From positions 789,112 to 853,111 of the forward strand of contig SJOL01006493.1 in assembly GCA_004794785.1 (NCBI GenBank): a stretch of 64,000 nucleotides of DNA, in the 5' to 3' direction. The stretch comes from Opisthorchis felineus (taxonomy: Eukaryota; Platyhelminthes; Trematoda; Opisthorchiida; Opisthorchiidae). Every line of letters starts with the position of its first letter. Position 1 is the stretch's first letter. The notes beneath the pieces were generated by a model. The model was not told the DNA's origin, ran no database searches, and saw only the letters and a list, made by a program, of their open reading frames with translations. This document shows, in pieces, positions 23,429 to 38,100 of this stretch. The translations under genes and the position numbers were made by a program.

Positions 23429-26400
23429 AGCTTTCCAGGGAAGCAGGATGAGTTTTCGGAATCAGATCACACTTTTCCTAGAATAACCATTCGATTTAAT
23501 CCGAATTTCTAGATCGTTGTCGACGGCTGGTGACCGCCCACATAAAAAAAATACATTTATGGGTTTGCTACGTTGCAGTCTGAAAAAAACACTTGACATT
23601 CAGAGGCAAGGGGCGGTGGTCGAATACTGGTGTCAAGATAGACAGATGTTCTGATTAAATTACTTTTATGCCCACAGAACCGGCTGTCTCACTTTAATCA
23701 ATACAGCGTCGCCGAATTGTAGCATCCGGGTGTTGGATTACGCGTCAGAAGAACAAATTATTGTCTAGGGTCAAAGGAATGACCTGTGACCTGCACATGT
23801 CTTACGGTCGATAATGCTGTATGTTTTATGGGGACGTGGGTCATTGGTCTTCGAATAAAGGTTGCCACGGAATTCGGGACTGATGCCTGCAATTTGCTTA
23901 GCGAAATAGTAGGGTTGGACGTACATAATGAACAGTCTAGTGGGTAGTAAAATTTTGAGCTTGCTGTCACATTCTGAGATTTTAGACGCCAATCGTTTAA
24001 AACCAAGGTTATTGGGCGCGTAAATCTCAGCATGCGTTCGTTTCTTTCAAACCATAGAACACTGACGAAAGCAAGCCAGGTGCCTACCAGAAGCTTTTGA
24101 ATACAGACCGTGCAGGTTTTACAAGTCCTGGTTATAAGTCACGGGGAAATTTGGTTACCGACAACTCCTAAGACTTTTCAGTGACGCCCATAGTGTCTTA
24201 ACTGACAGCCTGAATTCCTTGATTTTGAGAAAGTGATGGGATTTCCTGATGAACCTAGCTCAGTGTGGAAACCTGCAGAGATAAATAAAAATAGAGCCCC
24301 ATGTCGTTGATGATTTGTGTAGGGTTCACATATAGGTTGCTTTGAACTACAATGTCAGTATTATTCGAGTCATATGACGTATGTCATGCCTGTCGTTTGA
24401 TCTTTCAGGACTGTAGCACCTAATAGGCCAATTTGTTCGAGACTAACATGCATAGGTCTTGTTCGAAAAATGAAAGCCATATAGTTCTGTTGGATTTTGG
24501 CTTTCTGTTTCGGAGCTGAAGTGCCTGAACCTGTTAAATGCATTAGCTGTTGGGTACTGTCATTCTATTTACCCTAATTACCTCAGTATAAAGTAGTCGC
24601 ACTGACTCTTATTCAGTATGTTGACGTTGTTGGGACAATGATTATAACCAGGCAACTGTAAGTTCGAAGGGACCCGACTATCGTTTCGCTTAACCTTGTG
24701 ACTAATTTTACCATCCATCTGGCCACCCTATCCCCATTCTAAAAATTTCGAGTGTCCAGCAGCGTGCTGTGTTTTTGTCGGCATTTCATGTCTGCGGCTG
24801 GTAAGAGTGCGCGAAGTCATTTGATTTTTCTCACTTCTGCCCTCGTGCCAGACCATTATTTTCCCGGGGAAAAACGGCAGATATTTTAGAGATGAGTGCG
24901 AAATTCCGATTTTTTTCGATAGTTGGATCCCAAATTGACGAACTAAGTTGTTAAACAATTTGTTGACTAGTATATCCAGTGGGGTAAATATACTTCCTCC
25001 AGTATCCACCAACTTCATTTGTCCGTGCAGTTAGCTACACCATCGAAATGTATGTGTTTGCTGGCAGACACGGCAGTGCAGAGGATTTGAAGAAATTGAC
25101 AAGTGTTCATCACTAAATGTTTTACGGGCGCGTACGGCTTGAACGATGACCTATGGTTAAAATGCTCAAGAGCTTTTTCTACGATGAGTTACGCTTTAAA
25201 TTAGTGGTACTTGTGCAGAATGCATTCAGACCGTATTGCATTATTCCGAGTCGGAGAATAAGCGTAAGGTGATTGCGAATGACTATCCTTCTCTGGAGTG
25301 ACTGATACACCCATGAAAGAGTACCTGGTGACCCGAAATGAACATTACGATACAATCGGTGAATTTTATGTATACAAATGTCAACAATTGATGAAGCTCT
25401 AAGGCGTATCTATCCTTCCATCACACAACGAACTCTTAACAGGGGGTGCAAAATTTCTATTCAAACCAATGAATGGAGCGTTTATACATTGAGCATTTGC
25501 CAACTTATTTTAAATCAGTATGGCTCAGGAACATCGAGTAATTTAACCCAATCCAACCGTTGTTTGATGCGCGCATTTGTATAAATATGGTTTGATGTTG
25601 GTGTGCTTTGCCAGTGGCAGAATGATGAACATCACTGAGCAATGAGAAGGCCTTCAGTGCGCCAACTGTATTAATATCACTCCGATTGTCCTATTTCCTG
25701 AAAATTCTGATCCCACTTATTCTGAAATGTCTCGAAAGTCGAGAGAGCCTCCAGATTGTGATGATCTGGATGGCATGTCTTTCAGACAAAACACGTACTT
25801 CCTGACACATAAGGTCTCCTAAAACGGGGATGGGAAACTGAAATTTAAAAGTAAACATTTCTAATGCTTACCAAAAGATCGATAGCTGGTTCCAGCGGGT
25901 CAACTTATGAGGAGGGACGAGAGTTTGCTGGATGATAAGGTTCAAAATAAGCTAAGTTGACATATGCTTACTGTGTAATGCGTGTTATTTTTCGTTAAAT
26001 ACACATCAACATCACCAGACTCAGCTCCTTCTGAGAGAAAGGAGTAGGGAATATGACAATGATTTTCCCCGTTTTAGATGATCATCCTTTTGCAATTTAA
26101 GTACAGCTATCTTCCTAATGCTGTTGTGAGTTATTTTTCGTCCGAAAACATATCCTTAAACTTCGTTTGGCTAACCCTATGCGTAATCTTCAGTTCAAAG
26201 TGGCATAATATGAAAGACATGCCTTCAAAGCACACAGTTAGCTGTATGGTCAAAACAACCGACGGACTTCTATAGCATAATTCACGTTCAAAGAGCTTTT
26301 GAGGTGAAAGTGATCCTGATGGATACCCATAGGTATCTTGAATCAACCAATAAACTTACTGACCTCTCTCGTAATTGGTAACTCTGTAGCAAAAATCATG

Positions 26401-27225
26401 CGGTGCCAATTCCATCGGAATAAATGGTCGGTTTTCAAACTGAGTCAGACACACACATAGTAAAAGTAAAGCAGTAAAATAGTCAGAAAATGGAAAGCCC
26501 CTGTCCCTTTGTTTGGTTCTGGTCTGCGTATTTCTTCTCAACAACTGTATGTCACTTCGAATGGTGCCGCTATTGTAAAGCTGATTTATGACATTAATTG
26601 GATGAGCCTTTTCCTTCTGACCACGGCCTAAGTCAGCAGAGCCAACCGATCAATCCCGCATTTGTTGGATATTCTGAATGATTCGGAAAGCCATAGCGTT
26701 GGAAAGCAACTGATTAAGCAAGTTGTTTCCAAGTATAGAGAGTGACAAGCACACCGAACTATTCTCTTCGATTAACGGACAACGCTCGTACCATTCTAAT
26801 TTTGAGGCAAAAACAATTCGTTTACTGTGAAACCCAGTTTGATTGTAATGATTCAACGTGAAGCTTCCACACACGGACTCTGATGCCTTGGAAATTCAGT
26901 CAGTGGTTCCGAAACAAGTGAAAGTCTGCTGAAATAAAGTTTTGCATTGAAACCAAGTACGGAGTCAACTGTGTTAACTTCTACGAAACACGCTTACTGA
27001 CACGCATTTCTCAAGAACCGCCTGAGCAAGCTGTTTGAACCACTATCTGATGCTCAGGGTCCTCTCCTCTCCTAATATTACGACATAAGGTCGCAAACAT
27101 AAAGGCACAACCAGCGTGTTGTCTTATGCTTGTTCAGAATGATCTCTGCGACACACTGTCATCGGGATGTCTGAAAGGAGTGTTAATCTACGCCACTGCT
27201 GAGTTGGAACTGGAATAACTTATCC

Positions 27226-27312
27226 GTGGTCATTGGTTTGTTCGCTGAGCTGGGTAATTTGATTGCAAACGTTTCACCACTAATTGGGGTGACATCATCA
27301 GTGCGTTGTTAG
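27226..27312 (+). repeat. Dispersed repeat family B
   Basis: TTCGCTGAGCTGGGTAATTT, GATTGCAAACGTTTCACCAC and GGGGTGACATCATCAGTGCG match the other two copies. Confidence 0.7.
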
Positions 27313-27526
27313 CGTGCGTAGTGGAACGTAGCGACGGATCGGTGGTTGCGCGTTGAGTAGTTTTGCGTGTGAGTTAATATACGTGCTGCTAGCCGGGGTG
27401 ATTCATCAATCACGGTTGCTTGTTTGGTCGGGCGGTTCCGAGGTTGGTCTGTTATCCTGTGTCCTGATTGGTCGTTGACCAAGTGGACGTCGCAGGATTA
27501 TAGTTCAAAGACATTAGTAGCATTCT

Positions 27527-27807
27527 GGTTTCGTGAGAGACTCACCTGGAACCCAGCTGAATCCCTCGTTTGTGATGTTTCCATGCAACTGAACGTGTTG
27601 CACCAGGCCGCCTCATGTTCCAGTTGCTACGATAGTCGAGATATCGCGACCTTATGAGCAGTGCATTGCGTAAAATTACATGCATCGCGATATCTTGAAT
27701 ATCGTAGCAACTGGAACATGAGGTGGCCTGGTGCAGCACATTCAGTTGCATGGAAACATCACAAACGAGAGATTCAGCTGGGTTTCAGGTGAGTCTCTCG
27801 CGAAACC
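27527..27807. repeat. Near-perfect inverted repeat, 123-bp arms with 35-bp spacer
   Basis: Left arm 27527-27649 and right arm 27685-27807 are reverse complements at roughly 90% identity by eye. Each arm carries the GAGACTCACCTG...CCCAGCTGAATC sequence seen elsewhere in the window. The spacer includes CTTATGAGCAGTGCATTGCG, which also resembles sequence at 27960-27980, the end of the adjoining repeat. It could be a foldback element or two head-to-head insertions. Confidence 0.88.
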
Positions 27808-27978
27808 AACTTGATTTGCAAATGAGTGTATTTCTTGAAAACAGTCCAATTTGGGTTCAAGTAGAACATAAGGTTGACGAAAACTCGGGGACTGCGCCTG
27901 CCTGATGGGCCCCAAAAAGGGCGAAACCGGTCGTGGGCTGTCGAAGAATTTTCAGCAACCTTATGAGTAGTACATTGC
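27665..27978 (-). repeat. Dispersed repeat family A, reverse copy
   Basis: Reverse-complement copy of the family seen at 21721-21925. It contains GCGAAACCGGTCGTGGGCTG, AAGGTTGACGAAAACTCGG and, on its left, the right arm of the 27.5-kb inverted repeat. Confidence 0.8.
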
Positions 27979-28778
27979 GCAACATTAGTAGCATAGTTAT
28001 AAAGGCCAAACTTGGAGTTACTTCATTAAGCACTCTTAGGTGAAAACTGACGATACTAATGGGCCGTCCCATGTAATCACCCAAGCATATATATCCGTTT
28101 TCCCAAGGTTAAAAGCGCGCTCGTCTCCTGCTCTCACATACTGAATGCACACTCGGAGAGAACATATTTCGACTGTATGGTGTTGGCTTAGGAGGGTCAA
28201 ATGTCTGGGGAATAAGTGTTGTTTGAAATGCTTGTATGAGACATGCAATGGTGCAGTGCTTTTAGCTTTATGTGTGCTATTTAGTCAGATGCACTTCCAC
28301 AGCTGCGCCTTACGTTCAGATCCAGAGAAAATTCAGCTTCATAATTTAGCTACTTAAAACTTATTGGTAGTATGAGAGATATAACTGTCCACAACTCACC
28401 AGGTTGTGGGATCGGAACAAATGTTGGCAATCTGCCGATCGATCGAGTCGACATCTATGTTTCATTTTGGTCCACACAACTCGGAGCAGAACGACAGTAT
28501 TCTCAGTGGAAGATGCTTAAAGAGGGCATTTTACTAAACATAATCAGAGCTTTGCTCAGCCCAATATTATGAAAGCCAATGAAAGTACCAGTATGAGTGA
28601 TGCAAATAATAGAATAATTGATCAACATATAAAGTAATCTGTGTACATATGACTCGTAGAAAGTGGAAGAACATTCGTCTGTGTGTATTTGGTGGTTCTT
28701 ATGAGTGCTGATTGTTGGTGTATGTGTGTAGATGACATACTATCTGTTTCAACATTTTCGACGCTTTGGTCTGTCCAC

Positions 28779-29165
28779 CTATGAACATGTGTAGAAAAGA
28801 AGCTCCGGTAGAAATCCTCGGTCGACTTCCCCATGTTCCTGCCCATCAGGCGTTTCCCAGAAATGGAACAAAATTTCTTCAGAATCTCTATCTTGATTTT
28901 CTGAAGCGCTCGGCTTTAAACGGTGTGGACGTTTTGCATGAGATGCTGTACGCTGTGAAGATCGCCTAGGTCCTGCAACTCCGTCCACGACAGCACCACG
29001 ATACGATATTCGCTTTGTGTTTGAAGTAGATGGGTTCTTTTCTCGAAGATAATCGTTTTGGCCACAAAATACCCGGACCTCAGGACGACCGAAGAAACCG
29101 ATATAGAATGTTGACGAGTTTAAAGTGGCTAGTGTGGCACCTGAAACGGACTTAGGTCTGTCACA
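28779..29165 (-). CDS. BTBD6-like: BTBD last exon: end of PHR domain and stop
   Basis: The acceptor ACATTTCAG gives 128 residues and TAG. The text STFYIGFFGRPEVRVFCGQ matches the family YFGQEGMTEVQCGKV, and the end FLPELLFYTCS matches QIPELIFYA. An insertion of about 60 Ser/Arg-rich residues separates the two. A second acceptor nine bases upstream (GTGTCCAG) is also in phase and would add three residues. Confidence 0.88.
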   Translation of the reverse strand, partial: CDRPKSVSGATLATLNSSTFYIGFFGRPEVRVFCGQNDYLREKNPSTSNTKRISYRGAVVDGVAGPRRSSQRTASHAKRPHRLKPSASENQDRDSEEILFHFWETPDGQEHGEVDRGFLPELLFYTCS

Positions 29166-32100
29166 CTGAAATGTCTGGACACTCAGCAGGTAACGCTGAT
29201 ATGCGAGAATCTGAAGTACAATAAATGAAAACATGCCGTTACAGAAGGCTTGCTCAGCTCAATTTACAGTTATCTGAAAAGTTTGTATGAGTAAACAACA
29301 ATGAAGAGGCCTAACAAGCACGACAAAATTCATATGAAAGCAAACACCGTATTGAATGTTTTACATAAGAATAAAGAACTGGAGTAACCGGTCAATTTCC
29401 TATTGCAGTTGTATCACAACTTGGCTTAATCTTCCTGGTCGTGGCTCTCGAGAACAACCGACAACAATGCCAGAATAAGTACGTATAACGAGACGGATCA
29501 GCATTGCAATCCGCTTCTAAATCCGATGAATCAGACGCTATGGAAACATCATATAACAAGATTACAACTGCGAATTGACTGTTGGGTAAGGAAAGGGATT
29601 CTATTAAAAACGAAAACGAACATATTCGAAGTTCTGTAGGATATGTTAGGTGAACAGCAAAGTAACTAAAAGAAAAAGAGGACATTTTGCTACCAGCATA
29701 CGTGAATTGACTGTATCGAAGTACCACTTTGGTCTCATAACAGACCATTTACGTCGACAACTGTCCGGCTTCTGAAGTATATTTAGCTAAAAATAAATCA
29801 GCTGCGTTTTTACGAGCCTTCTCAGTCAAAATATGCTGAATCTATTTTCTACAAGTGGAAAAATGGGCTCCTTGAGTCTAGAAAAATCCTCAGTCAAATG
29901 GAATCTTATTGTGAAGTTAGTAAACGCCTGCATCTCCATCTCTGACTGTGGTAATCTGAGATGTAACAAACACATTTTACCCATGAAATCTGTTAAAAAG
30001 TCGCCTTAATATCACGCACTCACCAGGATTCCTGGTTGAATTTGTCATTAATAGGCTTTTAAATTTGTGCACCTAATTTTGTGACCTATTTTAGTCTCTG
30101 CACTGTAAGGCAATTTTGACATCTTGCATAGGCTTTGAACACCAATATTAGCTGGTAGAAACACTTGTATGAATTATTCTGGCAGCTTACCCCCAATACA
30201 CTTCACAACAAAGACTGACCTTTGCAACAACCGCCTTTTGTGCTTATTTGTTTGTGTTCAATATACACAGAATTTGCAATTCGCACAGTGTGTTGGTGAT
30301 GATGGATTGCCTGAAAGCATAAAATTGTCAGAGACCTAATGCTCCTTTTCACGAACAGTCTATTTTTTAGAGCACACATACTTAAAGGTATCGTTTGAGT
30401 AACGTTATGTTCTACTGCTAGAGGCCATTGGAGCAGAAAATTATTTCATGAGGGTTCTTTGATCAGATGACTCCAGCAACAAAGGGATGTAAGTATCTAA
30501 ACACCTGAAGAAACTAGCCTTTGGAAGCCATATTACAGCGAACACAACACAAGCATTTGGACCAGTGTGCTGCAGGCCCGATATGAAACAACGTAAAGTA
30601 CACCATCTCACCCCGTCGAACGGCATTCTCCAGAAGTCATTGAAATGACTTTGACAGATAAGCGGTTATGAAGGAGAAGCACAGATATCAGGGTTGTCTT
30701 GAAACCTTCCTGTAAGGACAGACTCGATGGAAAGATGCTACTGGGAAAATAGAGGACACTAAAGATGGTGATTTGTTTATTCTCATCAACATCTGCACTA
30801 ATGGAAATCATCAATAATTTTTGATAAAAACATGTAACACCTGGTGAATAGCCGTTAGGCTGGACTTCATTCAGAGTGTCCATCTCGCAGATTTCCTTCG
30901 TACCCAGGTAGCATTATTTATCATCAGGCGGGATCCAGATGGCATCATTCTTCACTGAAAATGGCATTACCTTTACCCCTCTGAAGAAATGAGTTTTTCT
31001 CGATAACTTCTTCCAAGATGATTTCCATGCAAAACACCCATATTGTAGTTCTTGAGATTGACCTCAACAAAGCATGTTCCCTCTCATACCGCTAATTGAA
31101 CCTTCGATAAGATCGCAGAGGATGTTTGAGAAACCAAGCTCTCTTAGGTAAAAATACTACCACCACATTTAACGAGATACATGGTTGTATCACACATACT
31201 CAGCTAGACGATGAGAAGTAAAAGATAGTTCCGTGATCGCCGCCACCATGGCTGCTTTAGTTAAGTCCATCACACGCAACAGCTGGCTAATGGACCGCTT
31301 CATCCAACTAAGCCTGAATTTTTGGATGAACTGGACATCTGTCAACTGCTTTTTTTTTGGGGGGGGGGGAGTAGAAATGTGTATAAAATTCACTCACACA
31401 CTCACACTGCAATCTGCCTCGTCTTCAGTATCATCTTATATTGATACTATGCGACATACATGTTCGTTTGTTTGTGAACTTCAAGGCTAGCTGATGTTGC
31501 TGTTGGGGGCCCTTACCGATTAGTAGCTGTAAGAGCTGCCTCCCTGCGAGGTTACCGGTAAAGAGGACCATAACTCCTCAAACAGTTTTTAAGCTAACTT
31601 TACACACCACGATTTCGTGCACATTACCTATGTTTTCTTGCGGACATCCAGTTGGCTGGTCATGGTTTTGTCCAAGCCGTGACTACAACAGCTTCGTCCC
31701 TGTTGTTTTCGTGCCGAAATTTCGCTAGCAATTAGTTCTTTGTCATTACAAATTCCATATCCTTCCTCTATAGTGGCAGCCATGGGATTTACTAAACCAG
31801 CGAAACATGGTGAAGCCCTCCTATACCAACCAAACCTCAGCGATAGATTTTGCTGGGACCCATGAGGATCTTATTTTATACCTTTGAAGCAAGGGACAGA
31901 AGCAAACTCAGCCAAATTATTCACTTCTGACAGTGGTAATGGGTTAGTAATATAAATTGGAACAAGTACGTTTAGGAAGCCACTCCAGTGGCAGCAAGTA
32001 TTGCACTATGCTGATACCGTAGATAAATCACAATGACTAAGAAAGTTTCCTATCATGAACTCCCAGATCCCGTTCTTTTCCCATACAGTTCTTTCGTTTG

Positions 32101-35100
32101 AACACACTGTTAAACCACTACTAAGATTCTCAGTGACACAATACTTCATAAGACCAACTCATACGCCATTTCTTAGCTCCGGGATTTTCCGCATTACGTT
32201 ACATTACCATTCCAGTTATGATGAGCCTGTTGGACAGGTTTCAACCTGCACCAGATTAGGGTGAAATTATTGATGACGATTGAGGGCCTAGTTGACGAAG
32301 AGTGTTCATTCAAATCACTTCCGGGAGATTAATTATCATGCCACTAACTAATTTCTCTGGGGTCACATCAGACATAAAGACGGGAACAAACTAATTCATG
32401 GTTGGCCTGTTATCCCACGTTCCCAAAGATGGAGCACGGCTTTTAGAACTTTTAGAGCGAAATCACATTCAAACATTAAGATCGGTTACACGCAAACGAA
32501 TTGAGTGGATGTGAACAAATTCTAGAAAGTTATTTCATCGTGGCATGATAAAAAGCTGAGCTGTTCCGCTATACAACCCTATGTGGTCCATGCTTGTGCA
32601 CAGACGGGATGAAATCGGTATCAAACATCGAGTAGTGAGTCCGTTTCACTTAGAAAGCCTCTTATACGTACAAAATTATGTCACTAATGTATGGATAATT
32701 CACAAGGAGAAAGCCGTTCCTGTGGTCATTAGGAGGGGATGTCAGGCCAAACTAAGGTGAAGATGGTCTTCGATTGTCACCCGACAGTCGTGCGTCATTT
32801 CGATTAGTTGGGCACAGTTCACCGAACGTCATGATCTTAAAATCTGCCACAGTACATCGCTTACACATGCATGGTGAGTATACGTCATAAACAGACTAAC
32901 CCAACGTGCACAGTCCAGATGCAGGTACACCCGTATATTGGTAATGTGTCGGAATATTGGTGGCTCGGGTGTATTCATTGGTAATTGATCAGGTGGCTGT
33001 TGATCTTTTCGCCAAGCCTGGCAATTGCAGACATTGCGTCATCATTTGAGGAGGCATCAATTCGCTGTTGGGCAGGTGATCATGTCTCGGGTGGTGACGA
33101 AACGTCTGCAAATCAAGTATCTAATATCCCACCCACTTCCTTCTTTTTGAAGAGTATGTACCGATGATTTTCATATATCCTTCGCATGTGATTTCTGGCG
33201 TGACGTAGACTGCTGGTGTATTAGCCAAAAGGACCAATCACAGAAGATCAGATTTGTTCTCTACCTTCATTCTTTTGTTATCTACAGGCTTGACACATAC
33301 GCACAAACTCAACAGATCTGGAGGAAATCAGTGGGGTTCCAGAACAGGAGGTCACAACGTCATGTGAACTGAATTTTAATGGTATAGATGTCAACCTTTC
33401 CATCGAAACCTAGGCTGAAAAGCGGTCGTCATGGGCAGCGACACATTGCTGTACAAATCTACATTTTTTTTGTATGCTGCACCCAACTGCTCAGTAAGTC
33501 GATGAAACCTTGTTCAGAGTTTGTAACTGACTGCTTAATTTAGGTTCGAGTTCCGCCGTTGGAGCCCTTCGGAAAAGAACTCCACATCACCTCTCTTCCG
33601 GATGTCCATTGGTCCAGAACACGGCCTCAAGAAAGGTGTTGTGGATCTCTGATCTCGTGAATCAGAAAACAGAATGTCCCTAGTCCCGTTGGTACATCGA
33701 AACCCATATAGAACTCTGGTGGAGGGAATCACTGTTCGGTTACCGCCCTCTAGAGGTGTTAATCTAAGAAATCTCCCAGATAAAAGTTTTCTATAAAAAA
33801 TGGAAAAATCCAGACCGGCAGCCGTCCATTATTGCAAAAAACGGTCGATGGTTAGGACCCAGTCCACTGTCTCGACAAGGGGACCCAAGTTTAAAAACTG
33901 GTAGGTAGAGCAAGAAGAAGACATAAAGTTTACTTGGTGAATTGCGCCCACTGTTGTCTTGAAAAAAAAACATTTTCCAACCTTGACAAATAAATGATGA
34001 AGAGGACAAAGGATGGGAGACAGAATTTAAGGCGACAGACACCAAAGTGAACCAGAAAATTCCCATGGGCCCCACAGCTTATATGTGCTCAGGAATCTAT
34101 AAAAACCTCCCCAAAGGAGACCTGGGGAGAGGGGGCGACAGACCTAATAACCCTACATAACTACGGAGATATTCGATCAAAAGCATTGTCCCGATGATAG
34201 AATGATTGATGTCGATCAGCTAGTGATAGAGACTTTACAAAATTTGTGATACTGTATTCATTGTAACTTCGCAGTTGAATATTCTTTTGGGCACTTGGAC
34301 CCGAAGTTCACGCAGTTTTCATGGGCCCTGACAATTTGTGGTTAACGTGTCATTGCAATGTTATAAGTAGAATGGTGCGAATTCGCGAGTTTTGAGTTTC
34401 AGCAATTCGATCATATGTGCTCAAAAGCTTTCAGATGCAGTGCTGAGCAAACTGTGCGTACATAGACCCTAGACCGTGTGGCCGTCTGAGGAATTCAATT
34501 AGTCGTTTTATTGCGAAACAACCAAAAAATGACTGGCAGGTACTGGGAATACAGAGAGGGAACAAATAAGTGTAAAGCTCTGATAAAAGAACTGCTAAGT
34601 CAAACAAGCGGATTCACAACACAGTAGTCATCAGGACCAATCTCTCATTCATGTGAGAACAATGCGGAGGCATGAAACAGAATCGGTTCTATGGACTGAA
34701 AACATATCGGCCTGACACCACCACAAATTCACTACTCATGTTTCTGGAGACATGCTCAAGTAGTCCAAGTTGCTTGCCTACGAGAAACACTTTTCCAGCC
34801 AGACACAATCCTGAAGACCTATGTTAAAATTTTGGCGTCTTCGAGTTACGCTTGATTACTGCGGACTTATTACATTCAAACAATGACTCAGGAAATCGTT
34901 CACCTCTTCGTATATCGAATTCAAGACGGTGTGTGCAGTGTCAAATGCTCTTCTTTACGTTGATAGCTATTTTAGCGGCGGTGTACGTTTTGTGCATCGG
35001 CTGAGAATCATTCCAGACAAAGGTTTTTAACTTTTTCTCTTAACGACAATGAAGCGAATCGACGGCCGATCGATAAGTGTGCGTATGAGCATGTAACCAC

Positions 35101-38100
35101 AGATTTTCTGAAAGCTAAATGTGCAAATCTTTGAAATCTTAGGCTATATAAGATATCAATCATAAGACCGGAAAGACAATTAACAATTTTGACACTTTGT
35201 TGTTTTAGATTATGGTTGATTTCTGCCGTGGGTCGTTAGAAATGTGAAACTCGCTAGAAAACATACCGGAACCAACTTACTTTCACCGGACACGGAAATG
35301 TCACATCATACACCCGAGTAGACCCATCTGATACGATTTGGATGCTTGCTATGGCTTGAATATCCGCATCTGATGTTTTCTTTTTCCTTTTCGCCATTCG
35401 CGTTAGATTCCGGTTGACTTCACCCGACATCGTCAGAACGGTCGGTTCAGGATTCTGACTGCTCACCCGACGGCTGATCACGTGTGGCCGACCTGTCCAG
35501 TCGTATCGGGCTACCTCCAACAGACTACTGGAACGGGGTAGTGCTTGGTGTCTTCTAGACTGTGTGTCAGCCGGTGAATCGACAGATCCATGAAACTGGG
35601 TGCCAACGGAGGAGCACCCTCTGTTGTTTGTGGTAGCTCGGGGAACAATGTGTTTGAGTTCCACAGTTACATTGAGACGTTCACCAACCTGAGTTGACCC
35701 GTAGACTCCAATGCCAGAGAGAAATATTGGTGCCGAAACCTGCAAAAGTAAACGAAATAGCATGCTGAAGTGAGAACACGTACAGCAAACTGGTATTTTC
35801 CCACTCAGCGGCGAGAGGAACCACTGAAACCATGGTTTAGTGGTAAACTTGTGCTAATTTCAACGATTACCTGGTGGTAAATGATGGATCGTCCACGAAC
35901 ATGCGCATAATTAATATGAACTGTGTCCTAGATCTAATTTATTTTTGGTGCAGCAAGACGAAAAGCCCGTAGTTCTCGGATCCCACCAGTTAAATAAAGG
36001 TTATTTGTAAATCCGAGCGTGTGAGCGCAATCGTACGAAGGATATGTTACACAAAAACCAGAAAAACTGGAGTAAGTTAATCAAGATCGATGGACAGAAG
36101 GGGTTCGACAACGTTGCATCTTAAAAACCCTTAAAATACTTAGCTACGCAAGAATCCGGCTTGACGGCAGTAGCCCCAAAGAATTATTTTTGATTCATTT
36201 GAGACTGACTAGACAGCAACAACTTACAAAAGGGACCGTATCGGACTACGCAAACCACGCAGAACCATTCGACAGCCCAACATTCGTAAACTTGCTCCGA
36301 ATGCAAATGTGTGAAGCTCATATAAGTTTTACATTTCCGGTAGAATTTCATTGCTTAACACTGCATATTCAGTACTTTCCTCAGGATAGATCAACACAGA
36401 CGAAACAACATTTGGTCTCTCCTCCGGCGGTCCTGGTTGACCGAGAGTGCTGTGGCCTGTTCTCTAAAAGAGTTGCTTCTTCCAGGATTAGCCGCTATAG
36501 GGGGAGATTCCTGTGTTATCTAAGTATCTTTAAAATGATGAGTCAAACTAATTAAAGGGCGAAACATGTATTTTCACTTTTTGCCTATGCATCTTACATA
36601 AACTCCGACGGTTCTTTTAATAAATGATCTCCCCTTAGCCTGATAGTTGAGACGAATCAGTACTTCATCTCCGTAAAACTCTATAAATCATGGGGACCCA
36701 GCCAAATTGTAGAGCCGTTCATATTTCGAAGGGATAAAACATTTCGTTGAGTAGTGACGCCAACGCTTTAAAGCGGTCCACGTCCAAAGAAGGCTGTCGT
36801 GTAGATGGACATCCGTATGAGATACATAGGCTATGTGGCTATGCCAATTGTGGTGGATTTTGTTGGAGAGTTTTCCAATGCGAGTTGTCTTCTGCAGGGA
36901 CGTAACCGTGTATCGTATTACATCAATTAACTGTGGTCATGTGATAGACCGACACCTTAGAACAAGAAAGGAATTCGACACCACATGCCTGGTCGTTTCG
37001 GTTACAGCGCACACACATGGGATGGAAACATAGAACCTAATTCATTACACACGGAGCGCACACGTCCTCAAGTGAAATACATTTTTGCCAATGATCGATA
37101 TATGCGTCCCTTTCGTGGACACCGGAAAAAGATAGGCCGATGGTAATTGAATAACTGTGTAAACCTAGAGGTATCTTCAATATTACTCATGTGCTTACTG
37201 AAAGCTCCGGACAGCCAACTATCAGTTTCGCCATTCTTGGGACTCATTAAATTGACCCAATCCTCAAAGTTTCACCAGCCTTGGTGCCTAACATTAGATT
37301 TTACGTATGTTGCAAAACATACTCGTTGACAAATTAATTTGGTGTTGACGGGAGAGTGAGTTGAATTTCACCCGCACCTATCGTTCATGAGTTAAGGGAT
37401 GCTGAAAACACTTTGTTTACAACGTGTTTAGTAAAGCGCCGATTTCAGCTGTTCATCAAGGCATCGTAGTGCTCCGGTGCCGTCGATGCGACCGGTAGAC
37501 GATGAGGATGCTTTAAACCTCAATCTTGAGCTCGAAAGTACTGTTTATCGCCCGTATCGTGAAAGCAACACTACCTATTCACGTTGGTCACAATGATGGC
37601 AAACGATAGGATGGGTAGGTAGGAAACGGGCTGATGGGGAGCGAAGTGCTAATGAGAGACAAAGCTGATAGTAGAACATTCCGTCTAAGCAGTTAGTTCC
37701 TAATCATACCCGATTCTAGTACAAAATCTGGCCGAGTTGACGCACTTATACTATCTAAACAGTACCATCAAGTTGTTTTACGAATGGGCACAGTCCTTTT
37801 GGCTGAGGACATTGGATCAATCCTAGTGGAGCCCTACGTAACGTCCGCGGCCGCAGCTCGTTCATCATACAACAACGTTAACCCCGGTTTGGAAAGGTCG
37901 ACCATTTTTGCAGGCCGTGTAGTGGTTGTTAGGGTAAACGTTCCAATCGAATTACAGAAAATTCTGAGAACATGACTATGATCTCATTTGAACACTGTTT
38001 AGAAGGGAACGGGAAATCGCGAGCATCTTTAGTGGACCTAATCAAGAGAAGACACATTCAAAAGTGATCACAATCAACTCATATAAATGCCAGAATGGAT

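Larger units (their letters stand above)
21331..28778. other. Intergenic stretch between the convergent OSR and BTBD genes
   Basis: The OSR 3' end on the plus strand and the BTBD 3' end on the minus strand point toward each other. Between them lie family A and B repeats, the 123-bp-arm inverted repeat and the unexplained block at 22.8-23.4 kb. No gene is supported. Confidence 0.65.

Noticed and set aside
27424..27751. Two opposite frames sharing the text MQLNVLHQA.SCSSCYD
   Set aside because: The shared text arises because each is one arm of the inverted repeat.
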